DNA from: JAFAXD01 sp035472475 | GTDB lineage: Bacteria; Pseudomonadota; Alphaproteobacteria; Rhizobiales; Xanthobacteraceae | DNA: 64,000 nucleotides | Assembly (NCBI GenBank): GCA_035472475.1 | Contig: DATIPA010000047.1 | Span: 6,170-70,169, forward strand | Direction: 5' to 3' | Shown here: one piece after another, positions 33,774 to 42,018 of the stretch | Layout of the letters: each line of letters starts with the position of its first letter | Numbering within the stretch: position 1 is the stretch's first letter | Program-made: the position numbers and the translations under genes | The notes under the pieces: generated by a model | What the model was told of the DNA's origin: nothing | The model's database searches: none | What the model saw: the letters and a program-made list of their open reading frames with translations, nothing else

Positions 33774-34466
33774 TCAGATACGTCCTTGCTGGTGATAAAC
33801 GGTGTTCGGCCGCATGTCAGTCGCGGAAGCAACGCGGTTCGACATATTGAAGAAGGCGGCGACCGCAGCGATGTCGAAGATATCGCGTTCGGAGAATCCG
33901 GCGCGTCGCAGTGTGTCACGGTCAGCGTCTTCGATCGTCCACGGCTCGCGCGTCAGTTTGACGGCGAAATCCAGCATGGCGCGCTGTCGTTTGCTGAGCC
34001 GCGCGGCCCGATAGTTCATGGCCATCAGTTCACCGAGTGGCGGATCGCCGGACAGCACTCGCACAGCGGCCCCATGCGCGACCAGGCAATAGTAGCAATG
34101 GTTCTCCGACGATACGGCGACCGCGATCATCTCGCGCTCGAGCTTGGACAGCCCGGAGGGGGCAAGCATCAGATCGTTGTATATGGCGACGAAGGCCTCA
34201 AGCTTCGCCATGTCGAACGCATAGGCCTTGAGCACGTTGGGCACAAAGCCCAGCTTCACTTGGCATTTGTCGAAATAAGCCTGCATCGCCGGGGTGAGCG
34301 CGGCCTGCTGAAGGCCCAAGGCGGTAATGCGGGTGTCGTCATCGGCGGCCGCACTGGTTGCGGTTGCCTCCACGCGCGCGCTCCCGTGGGTTTTCGGCTG
34401 CGCCGCCGTGCCGGATTTATGCAATTGTTTGGGCTTGGCTTTTACGGCCGCTTTGGCATTGGCCAC
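33774..34466 (-). CDS. peroxidase-related enzyme, carboxymuconolactone decarboxylase/AhpD-like family
   Basis: The 230-aa protein has the AhpD-like active-site motif SSENHCYYCLVAHG with a CxxC pair and a downstream His, and the family block SKLEREMIAVAV. The GFSERDIFDIAAVAAFFNMSNRVASATDMRPN end is typical of the uncharacterised peroxidase-related group. An N-terminal extension of about 40 residues is rich in Ala, Lys and Thr. The GTG start at 34466 has AGGAG 8 bases upstream; an apparent ATG further upstream lies inside a palindromic repeat. It directly precedes ggt and shares its stop with the ggt start region. Confidence 0.87.
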   Translation of the reverse strand: MANAKAAVKAKPKQLHKSGTAAQPKTHGSARVEATATSAAADDDTRITALGLQQAALTPAMQAYFDKCQVKLGFVPNVLKAYAFDMAKLEAFVAIYNDLMLAPSGLSKLEREMIAVAVSSENHCYYCLVAHGAAVRVLSGDPPLGELMAMNYRAARLSKRQRAMLDFAVKLTREPWTIEDADRDTLRRAGFSERDIFDIAAVAAFFNMSNRVASATDMRPNTVYHQQGRI

Positions 34467-34497
34467 GGTATGCTCCTGGTTTTGAACCGCCGGCACA

Positions 34498-34572
34498 CTA
34501 GTGTTCCGGTTCCGAAGTTCGCCACACATTGCAGCACGCTCGGCGCGAACTTCGGAATCGAAAGAACACTAG
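34498..34572. repeat. Family-1 palindrome, left half of composite inverted pair A
   Basis: This 75-bp hairpin begins CTAGTGTTC and ends GAACACTAG; the inner arms TTCCGAAGTTCGC and GCGAACTTCGGAA are perfectly complementary, and an unpaired A-rich run (GAAA) interrupts the right arm. It is followed by a 13-bp linker CAAATCTATGATT and a second hairpin at 34586-34663. Confidence 0.92.
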
Positions 34573-34585
34573 CAAATCTATGATT

Positions 34586-34663
34586 CTAGTGCCCCTTTTT
34601 GAACCCGACGTTCGCAATCGGACTCGCGGCATGGGCATGCGAACTTCGGGTTCGGGGCACTAG
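34586..34663. repeat. Family-1 palindrome, right half of composite inverted pair A
   Basis: This 78-bp hairpin begins CTAGTGCCCC and ends GGGGCACTAG. Its inner stem GAACCCGACGTTCGC/GCGAACTTCGGGTTC has one mismatch, and an unpaired TTTTT is on the left arm, the mirror image of the left half. Stem bases differ from the other copies in compensating pairs. The 160 bp between this element and the AraC gene hold no visible gene; the gap is the araC promoter region. Confidence 0.92.
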
Positions 34664-34824
34664 CAAGATTCTCCAAGTGTGGGTCGCGGTGCCGCGTTAC
34701 AATAGCGAAGTGACGGCGACGTCCGGCTTTCCCCTGCTCGAGACGGTGACTAAATCAAAGGTGCAGCTCAGGTGCCACACTGGTACGCCGTGCAGAAATA
34801 ACCCGAGCAAATTGGATACCGGTC

Positions 34825-35676
34825 ATGCGGTCCCAAGCGCTGACGCGATCCGAGGCATTTGCGGTCACGGACCATCGCTGTAGCGCGGGCCCTGCCGATG
34901 CGCCGTTCACCGAGCAGCACAAAGGCTTCTCTATCTCCTACGTGCGCAAAGGGAGCTTCGGATACCAACGGCACGACCAAACATTTGAACTTATCGCTGG
35001 GTCGATCCTCGTGGGGCGGGCGGGCGCGGAGTACCGATGCACCCACGATCATCACGCCGGGGGCGATGAGTGCTTGTCGTTCGATCTAGCACCAGCGGTG
35101 GTCGAATGGATCGGCGGCGGCAGCGAGGTATGGCAAATTGGCTGCATGCCGCCGCTGCCCGAGTTGATGGTTGCCGGAGAGCTTGCGCAGACGGCAGCCG
35201 AGGGGCGAGGCGACATCAGCCTCGAAGAGGCCGGATGGCTGTTCATCACCCGCAGTGTCGGCACGATCGCTGGCCGTCGGCGCAAAACGCGGCGCTTGCA
35301 TCCGCGGGACCGCCGGCGCGCCGTCGAAGCTGCGCTGTGGCTCGATGAGAACGCGCACGAGCCGCTCAATCTCGACCGCGTTGCTCGCACCGCCGGACTT
35401 AGCCCGTTCCACTTTCTGCGGTTGTTCGCGCAAGTACTCGGGGTGACGCCGCATCAATATCTGGTGCGCGCGAGGTTGCGTCGGGCAGCGCGGCTTTTGG
35501 CCGACGAAGACCGTTCGATCACCGATGTTGCGCTCGACGTCGGATTTGCCGATTTGTCCAACTTTGTCCGCACGTTCCATCGCGCTGCCGGCGTTTCGCC
35601 GCGCGCTTTTCGTGCGGCCGCGCGCGGAAATCGCAAGTTCTTCCAAGATCGCTTCCCGGTGCTCGCGCAAGGATGA
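34825..35676 (+). CDS. AraC family transcriptional regulator
   Basis: The 283-aa protein has an N-terminal cupin-like sensing region (ISYVRKGSFGYQRHDQTFELIAGSILVGRAGAEY) and two C-terminal helix-turn-helix motifs of the AraC type: LNLDRVARTAGLSPFHFLRLFAQVLGVTPHQYL and ITDVALDVGFADLSNFVRTFHRAAGVSPRAFR. It lies 21 bp before a VOC-family gene with its own Shine-Dalgarno, so the pair is probably one operon and the regulator may respond to the ligand handled by the VOC protein. The ligand is unknown. Confidence 0.93.
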   Translation: MRSQALTRSEAFAVTDHRCSAGPADAPFTEQHKGFSISYVRKGSFGYQRHDQTFELIAGSILVGRAGAEYRCTHDHHAGGDECLSFDLAPAVVEWIGGGSEVWQIGCMPPLPELMVAGELAQTAAEGRGDISLEEAGWLFITRSVGTIAGRRRKTRRLHPRDRRRAVEAALWLDENAHEPLNLDRVARTAGLSPFHFLRLFAQVLGVTPHQYLVRARLRRAARLLADEDRSITDVALDVGFADLSNFVRTFHRAAGVSPRAFRAAARGNRKFFQDRFPVLAQG

Positions 35677-35697
35677 TCTCTCCAAAAGGAGATCATC

Positions 35698-36060
35698 ATG
35701 TACGATCATATCGGGCTGACCGTGAACGATGTGGGGGCAAGCGTGCGCTTCTACCAATCAGCGCTCGCAGCACTTGGCTTTGCGCTGATCTCGCAAGACG
35801 ATGCGGGCGCAGGGTTTGGGCCGAACGGCCAGGCCGCGTTCTGGCTTTACGCGGGCAAACGACTGCCGGATTCTGGGGTACATATTGCGTTTCAATCGCC
35901 GGATCGGGCTGCGGTCGGGCGTTTCCATGCCAGCGGCCTAACGGCGGGCGGGCGTGATCACGGGCGTCCGGGCTTGCGCGCCGACTACAGTCCCAAGTAC
36001 TACGCGGCGTTTCTGCTCGATCCGGACGGCAACAACATCGAGGCTGTTTGTCTGCGCTGA
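35698..36060 (+). CDS. VOC (glyoxalase/bleomycin resistance) superfamily protein
   Basis: The 120-aa protein shows the paired beta-alpha-beta-beta-beta modules of vicinal oxygen chelate enzymes: MYDHIGLTVNDVGASVRFYQSAL with the first metal His, FGPNGQAAFWLYA, VHIAFQSPDRAAVGRFHASGL, and YYAAFLLDPDGNNIEAVC with the C-terminal Glu. An AAGGAG precedes the ATG. It is downstream of an AraC gene on the same strand. Members include lactoylglutathione lyase-like and ring-opening enzymes; the substrate here is not evident. Confidence 0.92.
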   Translation: MYDHIGLTVNDVGASVRFYQSALAALGFALISQDDAGAGFGPNGQAAFWLYAGKRLPDSGVHIAFQSPDRAAVGRFHASGLTAGGRDHGRPGLRADYSPKYYAAFLLDPDGNNIEAVCLR

Positions 36061-36080
36061 TTGCTCGGGCACGACGCTGA

Positions 36081-37100
36081 CTATCTGGATTTTGATTGCT
36101 CGGAGCGCAGGCGGCGATCCTCGGTTTCGATCGGGCCAAACGGACCGTACTTGTGCTGCACCTCCGAGAAGCCGTCCGCATAGGGACCGTACGGCGTGTC
36201 GACCGGCTTGGCGACCCGGTCAGGGAAGTCGGCCGCAAGATCGGCTTTGCGTGGCCGCGGCTGCGACACCACATATGCGCCCGCGTCCCACGCATCGTCT
36301 TGCGAAACCAGCGGCTGCGACCAGTTCGCGCCGTTCGGCATGTTGGAGTGCGCGAAGTTCGCGATGGTGATCAGCCGATTCATTCCGGCGCCGTCGTTAA
36401 AGCTGTCCGAGCCCCATAATGGCGGCACCAGATAGCCGAGCGCGTCCGTTGCGCTCCCGTTACGGACTCCGGCGCCGTCGGTGCCGTGGCACTCGGCCGC
36501 GCAGGTGCGGTTGAAGACGCGCTGTCCACGCTCGGGGTCGGCCGCGCGCGCGAGCAGCGGCATCGATCCGGCGCCTTGCCCGAGTACATCGGCGTCCGTG
36601 CTGATGCCGCTCGAGAGTACCTTCAGATAGGTGACAAGTGCCGCAAGCTCGCGCGAAGCGGCCGGCAGCGCGCGCCCGTTCATGCTGCGCACCATGCAAT
36701 TGTTGACCCGGTCCTCGATCGTTGATTCCTGGCCGGTGCGTTTGCTGTACGCCGGATAATCCGCGTAGACCCCGACCAGCAGCAGTCCGAACTTCTTCAA
36801 GCCCGCGTCGAGGTGACAGTTTGCACAAGCGAGATTGTTGCCGGCGAACCGCTTCTCGGGATTGCTCACGTTCGGCCCGATATGCGCGTAGGTCGCGGTG
36901 ATCAGCGAGCGCCCGTAGCGCGCTAGGCGGCCCTGCTCGTTGTCGGGGAGCTGGTCGACGATGGGAATGTTCCACGTCACCACGGGGGCGCGCGGTCGCG
37001 GCGGCGCGGTCTGACCGAACGCCCCCGCGACGGCAATAGCGGCCGCCGTCGACATGCCGAGCGGAATTGCGATGCTTGCTGGTATTCCAATCGTTGCCAT
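36081..37100 (-). CDS. dihaem c-type cytochrome, thiosulfate dehydrogenase (TsdA)-like
   Basis: The 339-aa protein has a first haem motif CANCH (Cys92, Cys95, His96) in NNLACANCHLDAG, a conserved Cys135 in RVNNCMVRSMNGRAL, and a second motif at 200-205. The CHLDAG and RSMNGRAL blocks and the Cys about 43 residues after the first CXXCH match TsdA-type tetrathionate-forming thiosulfate dehydrogenases, where a Cys ligates haem 1. The second motif reads CAAECH, that is CX3CH instead of CXXCH, which is unusual. The start at 37100 has a GGGGAG upstream; the N-terminal 30 residues form a weak export signal. Function as a TsdA is an inference; related dihaem cytochromes are alternatives. Confidence 0.85.
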   Translation of the reverse strand: MATIGIPASIAIPLGMSTAAAIAVAGAFGQTAPPRPRAPVVTWNIPIVDQLPDNEQGRLARYGRSLITATYAHIGPNVSNPEKRFAGNNLACANCHLDAGLKKFGLLLVGVYADYPAYSKRTGQESTIEDRVNNCMVRSMNGRALPAASRELAALVTYLKVLSSGISTDADVLGQGAGSMPLLARAADPERGQRVFNRTCAAECHGTDGAGVRNGSATDALGYLVPPLWGSDSFNDGAGMNRLITIANFAHSNMPNGANWSQPLVSQDDAWDAGAYVVSQPRPRKADLAADFPDRVAKPVDTPYGPYADGFSEVQHKYGPFGPIETEDRRLRSEQSKSR

Positions 37101-37197
37101 AATGCGCTCCCCTTGCCCTCTTATAAGGCCACGGCGATGCTTCGGAAACGCGAAAGCACCCGATCGCGACCGGGGTCCAGAACCGGACGGAGCGTCC

Positions 37198-40100
37198 ATG
37201 ATTGATGGGCGCAAATCGATGACGGGCTTAAGCGACCAAATGGTTGCGCTCCTCGACGAACTCGGCGGACAGGAAGAGTTTGCGGCTGTGTTGTTCGGCG
37301 GCGTCGCCCCGGAGGACGTGGCGCGCTATCAGCCGTCGGATCTGGCGGCGCTCGCGGCAGCGGCGTGGGTTTTCCTGTCGCGGCGGGCGGCCGGCGAACC
37401 CAAGATCCGGATCAGCGATCCGCAACTGCCGCGCGGCGATGGCGGCAAGCCGATCTCGGTCGTCGAAATCGTAAACGACGATATGCCGTTTCTGGTTGAT
37501 TCGGTGCTGGCAGCGCTCGCCGAACGCAAGATCGGCGTTCTTCTGGTCGCCCACCCCGTTATTAATGTCACCCGCGACTCCGACGGCCGCTTGGTGGCAT
37601 TTCGTGCGCACGCGCCGCTCAAAGCGCGCGAGAGCTTTATTCACCTTCACGTCGAGCGCATCGCCGACGACGCCGAACGCGACGAGATCATCGCCGCGCT
37701 CGGCGAAGTGCTTGCGGAGGTTCGCCGCGCGGTCGTCGATTGGAAGCCGATGCTCGAGCGGACGCACGCCCTGATTGACGATCTAAAACACAATCCATCC
37801 GCGTTGCCGGCCGACGAGATTTCCGAGGCCATCGCGTTTCTCGAATGGCTGATTGCCGATAACTTTACCTTTCTGGGCATGCGCGAATACGCGCTCACCG
37901 GCGATCAGCAATTCGAGCCCTTGCATGAAACCGACCTCGGCGTGCTGCGCCACCGGGAAATGCGCGTGCTGCAGCGTGGCCGCGACCTGATCGCGGTCAC
38001 GCCCGAAATCTTGGCTTTCCTGCAGGAACCCAAGGCGCTCATCATCACCAAGTCCAACGTGCGCTCGCGCGTGCACCGTCACGTCTACATGGACTACATC
38101 GGCGTGAAGCGACATGACGCGCAGGGCGGGTTGATCGGCGAATCGCGCATCATCGGTTTGTTCACGTCAACTGCCTATACGCGGCCGGCCCGGAGCATCC
38201 CCTACTTGCGCCGCAAGATCGAGGCGGTGGTCCATCGTGCCGGCTTCTCGCCGGCCGGTCATTCGTTCAAGGCCCTCGTGAACGTGCTTGAAACCTATCC
38301 GCGCGACGAGTTGTTTCAGATCGACGAACAGCAACTCTATGAATTCGCGCTCGCGATTCTCTATCTGGGCGAGCGTCCGCGGGTGCGGGTGCTGCCTCGG
38401 TACGACCGGTTCGATCGCTTTGCGTCGGTGCTGGTCTACGTACCGCGAAGCCGATACGACGGTGCCGTGCAATTGGCGATCGGAAAGCACCTTGTCGATG
38501 TGTTCGACGGGCATCTGTCTGCGGTGCAGCCATATTATCTGGAAGGGCCGCTGGTCCGTGCGCTCTTCATCATTGGCCGCCGCGAGGAGGCGACTCCGAA
38601 GGTCGCCTCGCAGGTGCTTGAGCAGGCGGTCGAAGCGATCATCCGCACTTGGACGGATGGTTTCACCGAAGAAATAAGCCGCGCTTACGACCCGGCACGC
38701 GCCCGCGCGCTGGTGCAATGGTACACTGAGGCGTTCTCGGCAGCCTATCGAGAAGCCTATCCGCCGGAAGTCGCGGTTCGCGACGTGCGGGTGCTCGAAA
38801 GCATTTCGGCGGAACGGCCGCTCGCCGTCGAGTTTCGCCACCATCATGACAACGGTGAGGGCGGCGACGCGCTGAAGGTCTGGAGCTACGCGCGGCCGAT
38901 CCCGCTCTCGGAGCGGGTGCCGGTGCTCGAGCACATGGGCTTTCGCGTGGTAGACGAGCACACCTACCACATACCGCTGGCGGGTCCGGACGCGCCGGAT
39001 TTCTGGCTCCACGACATGATGTTGCGGCCCGCCGCCGCTGCGACCGTCGATATTGAAGCGCTCAAATCCAAGCTCGCGGCTGGCTTTCTGATGGTGATGC
39101 GTGGCGGGGCCGAGAACGACGGCTACAACGCGTTGATCCTCGGTGCTGGACTCGGCTGGCGCGACGTTGCGCTGGTGCGCGCGGTCTCGCGCTACATGCG
39201 CCAAATCCGCATTCAGTTCTCCCAGGACTACATGTGGACGACGCTCACCAAGCATGCAGCGCTATCGGAGCGCATCGTCGCGTTGTTTCACGCGCGCTTC
39301 GCGCTCGGTCCCGGTCTGACCAGCGAACAGCGTGCCGCCGAAGCGCAGGTGATTGCCGCCGATATCGAGACGCGATTGCAGAAAGTCGAAAGCCTCGACG
39401 AGGACCGCATTCTGCGCCGATTCGTCAATGCGGTCATGGCGGCTCTGCGCACCAACTTCTATCAACTTGGTACCGACGGGCTGCCGCGCGATGTGATCGC
39501 CATCAAGTTCGACAGCCATCGTCTCGACGCATTGCCATTGCCGCGGCCTCTGTACGAGATCTTCGTCTACTCGCCGCGCGTCGAAGGAATCCATCTGCGA
39601 TTTGGTCCAGTCGCGCGCGGCGGGATTCGCTGGTCCGATCGGCCACAGGATTTCCGCACAGAGATTCTCGGCCTCGGCAAGGCTCAGCAGGTCAAGAACG
39701 CCGTCATCATCCCGGTCGGTGCCAAAGGCGGCTTCGTGCCGAAGCGGCTGGCGAAAGCGGGTCCCAGGCTTGATCGCGAGGCGGTGCAGGCGGAAGGCGT
39801 CGCATCCTACAAGATCGTCATCGACACATTGCTCGATCTGACCGACAACATCGGGTCGGACGGTGTTATCCCGCCGCCTGATGTCGTGCGTTATGACGGC
39901 GACGATCCCTATCTGGTGGTGGCGGCTGACAAGGGGACCGCCACGTTTTCCGACATCGCCAACGGCATTGCCCAGGAGCACGGTTGCTGGCTCGACGACG
40001 CGTTCGCGTCGGGCGGCTCGACCGGTTACGACCACAAAAAGATGGGCATCACCGCGCGCGGCGCCTGGGAGGCGGTGAAGCGCCATTTCCGCGAGATGAA

Positions 40101-42009
40101 CGTCGATGTCGGCAAGACGCCGTTCGTCGTTGCCGGCGTCGGCGACATGTCGGGCGATGTTTTCGGCAACGCCATGTTGCGCGAGCGCACCATCCGGCTG
40201 GTCGCAGCGTTCGACCACCGCGATATCTTCATCGATCCGGCGCCGGATGCGGAGAAAAGCTTCGCTGAACGCAAGCGGCTGTTCGAACTCCCGGGCTCAA
40301 GCTGGCAGAGCTACGACAAGACGCTGATCTCGCCAGGCGGTGGCATCTATTCGCGCACCGCCAAGGACATCAAACTATCGCGCGAGGCGCAAAGCGTACT
40401 CGGCGTCGAGCGCATGCACGTCACGCCGGCGGAACTGATCTCCATCATCCTGAAGATGCCGGCCGACCTGCTGTTCTTCGGTGGTATCGGCACGTACGTG
40501 CGGGCGTCCTTGGAAAGCGACGATGCGGTGGGTGATCGTGCCAATGATGCGATCCGCGTCACCGGAGCGGATCTGCGCTGCAAGGTTATCGGCGAAGGCG
40601 CCAATCTGGGCATGACCCAGCGCGGCCGCGTCGAGGCCGCGGTCCGCGGCGTGCGGCTCAACACCGACGCGATCGACAACTCGGCCGGCGTCAACACCTC
40701 CGACGTCGAGGTCAATCTGAAGATCGCGCTCAGCGTTCCGATGCGCGACGGCCGGCTGAGCCGCGATGACCGCAACCGCTTGTTGGTCGCGGTGACCGAC
40801 CAGGTGGCGCAGCTCGTGCTGCGCGCGAACTATCAGCAACCCCTGGCGATCTCGCTGGCTGTGCGGCGCGGCCTGGAAGATCTCGGCTTCGAGCAGCGGC
40901 TGATGCAGACCCTCGAAGCGCGCCATCTGCTCGACCGCGCGGTCGAGTTTCTGCCCGACGACTTGGAGCTGACCGAGCGTCGCCATCGCGGTCAGTCGCT
41001 CACCCGCCCGGAGCTCGCGGTTCTACTCGCCTACGCCAAGCTGGCGTTGAAGGCGGACCTGTTGGCTTCCACCGTCCCCGATGATCCTTATCTATCGCGC
41101 GAGCTCGCGCGCTATTTCCCACAGGCGATCGCGGAGCGGTTCCCCGACGCGATCGAGCACCATCGGTTGCGGCGCGAGATCATCGCGACCCAGCTCTCCA
41201 ACTCGATGATCAACCGCGGCGGACCTTCGCTGATCGCTCGCATAGCGGACGCGACCGGGGCCGCGCCCGATCGCATCGCGGCGGCATTCGCGGCGGTGCG
41301 CGAGTCCTTCAAGCTGATGGCGCTCAACAACGAGATCGACACGCTCGACAACGTCGTGCATGGCGACTTGCAGCTCTCGCTCTACGCCGAGCTGCAGAAC
41401 CTGCTGCTCGATCGCATGGTCTGGTTCCTGCGTCATGTCGACCTGAGGCAAGGGCTGGCATCGATCGTCGCGCACTATCGCTCGGCTGTCGAAGCGGTCG
41501 GCGCCGCGCTCGATCGCGTTCTGCCCGATGATTTCTCAAGCGCGCGCATGGCGCGGGTCGAGCAGATGACGCAGGCGGGCGTGCCAACTGCGCTCGCGCA
41601 CCGGATCGTCGACCTGCGGGCACTCGCGGCCGCAACCGACGTTGCCCTGGTTGCGGCGCGCACCGAGAAGCCGGTCCCAGACGTGGCCGCGACCTACTTC
41701 GCGGCGGCGGCGTTCTTCCGCCTCGACCGCGTCGTAACGGCGGCGCGCGAGATCCGGCTTTCGGATTATTTCGACCGGCTGGCGCTCGACCGCGCGCTCG
41801 ACCAGATCGGCGACGCGCTGCGCCGCCTGACAGCGGAAATGATCGGCGCCGGGCCGCCCGGTCACGAGGCCGTCGAGCACTGGGCCGCAAACCACACCCA
41901 GGACATCGCACGCACGCGCCATGCCATGCACGAAATCGCGACCTCGGGGCTGACGCTCTCGAAGCTCGCGGTGGTGGCGAGCATGCTGGGCGATCTGGCA
42001 AGGGTGTGA
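37198..42009 (+). CDS. gdhB: NAD-specific glutamate dehydrogenase, large 180-kDa type
   Basis: This very large enzyme (1603 aa) converts glutamate to 2-oxoglutarate and ammonia with NAD and belongs to the bacterial GDH180 family. The N-terminal third holds the regulatory ACT-like region (KPISVVEIVNDDMPFLVDSVLAALAERKIGV). The catalytic region has ARGGIRWSDRPQDFRTEILGL, the substrate-binding KGGFVPKRLA, GDMSGDVFGNAML, and VIGEGANLGMTQRGRVE. The ATG at 37198 with a GGAG upstream is preferred; the frame runs further upstream without a good site. It diverges from the cytochrome gene. It probably supports glutamate catabolism. Confidence 0.96.
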   Translation: MIDGRKSMTGLSDQMVALLDELGGQEEFAAVLFGGVAPEDVARYQPSDLAALAAAAWVFLSRRAAGEPKIRISDPQLPRGDGGKPISVVEIVNDDMPFLVDSVLAALAERKIGVLLVAHPVINVTRDSDGRLVAFRAHAPLKARESFIHLHVERIADDAERDEIIAALGEVLAEVRRAVVDWKPMLERTHALIDDLKHNPSALPADEISEAIAFLEWLIADNFTFLGMREYALTGDQQFEPLHETDLGVLRHREMRVLQRGRDLIAVTPEILAFLQEPKALIITKSNVRSRVHRHVYMDYIGVKRHDAQGGLIGESRIIGLFTSTAYTRPARSIPYLRRKIEAVVHRAGFSPAGHSFKALVNVLETYPRDELFQIDEQQLYEFALAILYLGERPRVRVLPRYDRFDRFASVLVYVPRSRYDGAVQLAIGKHLVDVFDGHLSAVQPYYLEGPLVRALFIIGRREEATPKVASQVLEQAVEAIIRTWTDGFTEEISRAYDPARARALVQWYTEAFSAAYREAYPPEVAVRDVRVLESISAERPLAVEFRHHHDNGEGGDALKVWSYARPIPLSERVPVLEHMGFRVVDEHTYHIPLAGPDAPDFWLHDMMLRPAAAATVDIEALKSKLAAGFLMVMRGGAENDGYNALILGAGLGWRDVALVRAVSRYMRQIRIQFSQDYMWTTLTKHAALSERIVALFHARFALGPGLTSEQRAAEAQVIAADIETRLQKVESLDEDRILRRFVNAVMAALRTNFYQLGTDGLPRDVIAIKFDSHRLDALPLPRPLYEIFVYSPRVEGIHLRFGPVARGGIRWSDRPQDFRTEILGLGKAQQVKNAVIIPVGAKGGFVPKRLAKAGPRLDREAVQAEGVASYKIVIDTLLDLTDNIGSDGVIPPPDVVRYDGDDPYLVVAADKGTATFSDIANGIAQEHGCWLDDAFASGGSTGYDHKKMGITARGAWEAVKRHFREMNVDVGKTPFVVAGVGDMSGDVFGNAMLRERTIRLVAAFDHRDIFIDPAPDAEKSFAERKRLFELPGSSWQSYDKTLISPGGGIYSRTAKDIKLSREAQSVLGVERMHVTPAELISIILKMPADLLFFGGIGTYVRASLESDDAVGDRANDAIRVTGADLRCKVIGEGANLGMTQRGRVEAAVRGVRLNTDAIDNSAGVNTSDVEVNLKIALSVPMRDGRLSRDDRNRLLVAVTDQVAQLVLRANYQQPLAISLAVRRGLEDLGFEQRLMQTLEARHLLDRAVEFLPDDLELTERRHRGQSLTRPELAVLLAYAKLALKADLLASTVPDDPYLSRELARYFPQAIAERFPDAIEHHRLRREIIATQLSNSMINRGGPSLIARIADATGAAPDRIAAAFAAVRESFKLMALNNEIDTLDNVVHGDLQLSLYAELQNLLLDRMVWFLRHVDLRQGLASIVAHYRSAVEAVGAALDRVLPDDFSSARMARVEQMTQAGVPTALAHRIVDLRALAAATDVALVAARTEKPVPDVAATYFAAAAFFRLDRVVTAAREIRLSDYFDRLALDRALDQIGDALRRLTAEMIGAGPPGHEAVEHWAANHTQDIARTRHAMHEIATSGLTLSKLAVVASMLGDLARV

Positions 42010-42018
42010 TCGACCTGT

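Noticed and set aside
32592..34583. A 663-codon plus-strand open frame antisense to ggt and the peroxidase-related gene
   Set aside because: It covers a clear GGT on the other strand and its translation resembles no family; the codon bias is that of a mirror frame.
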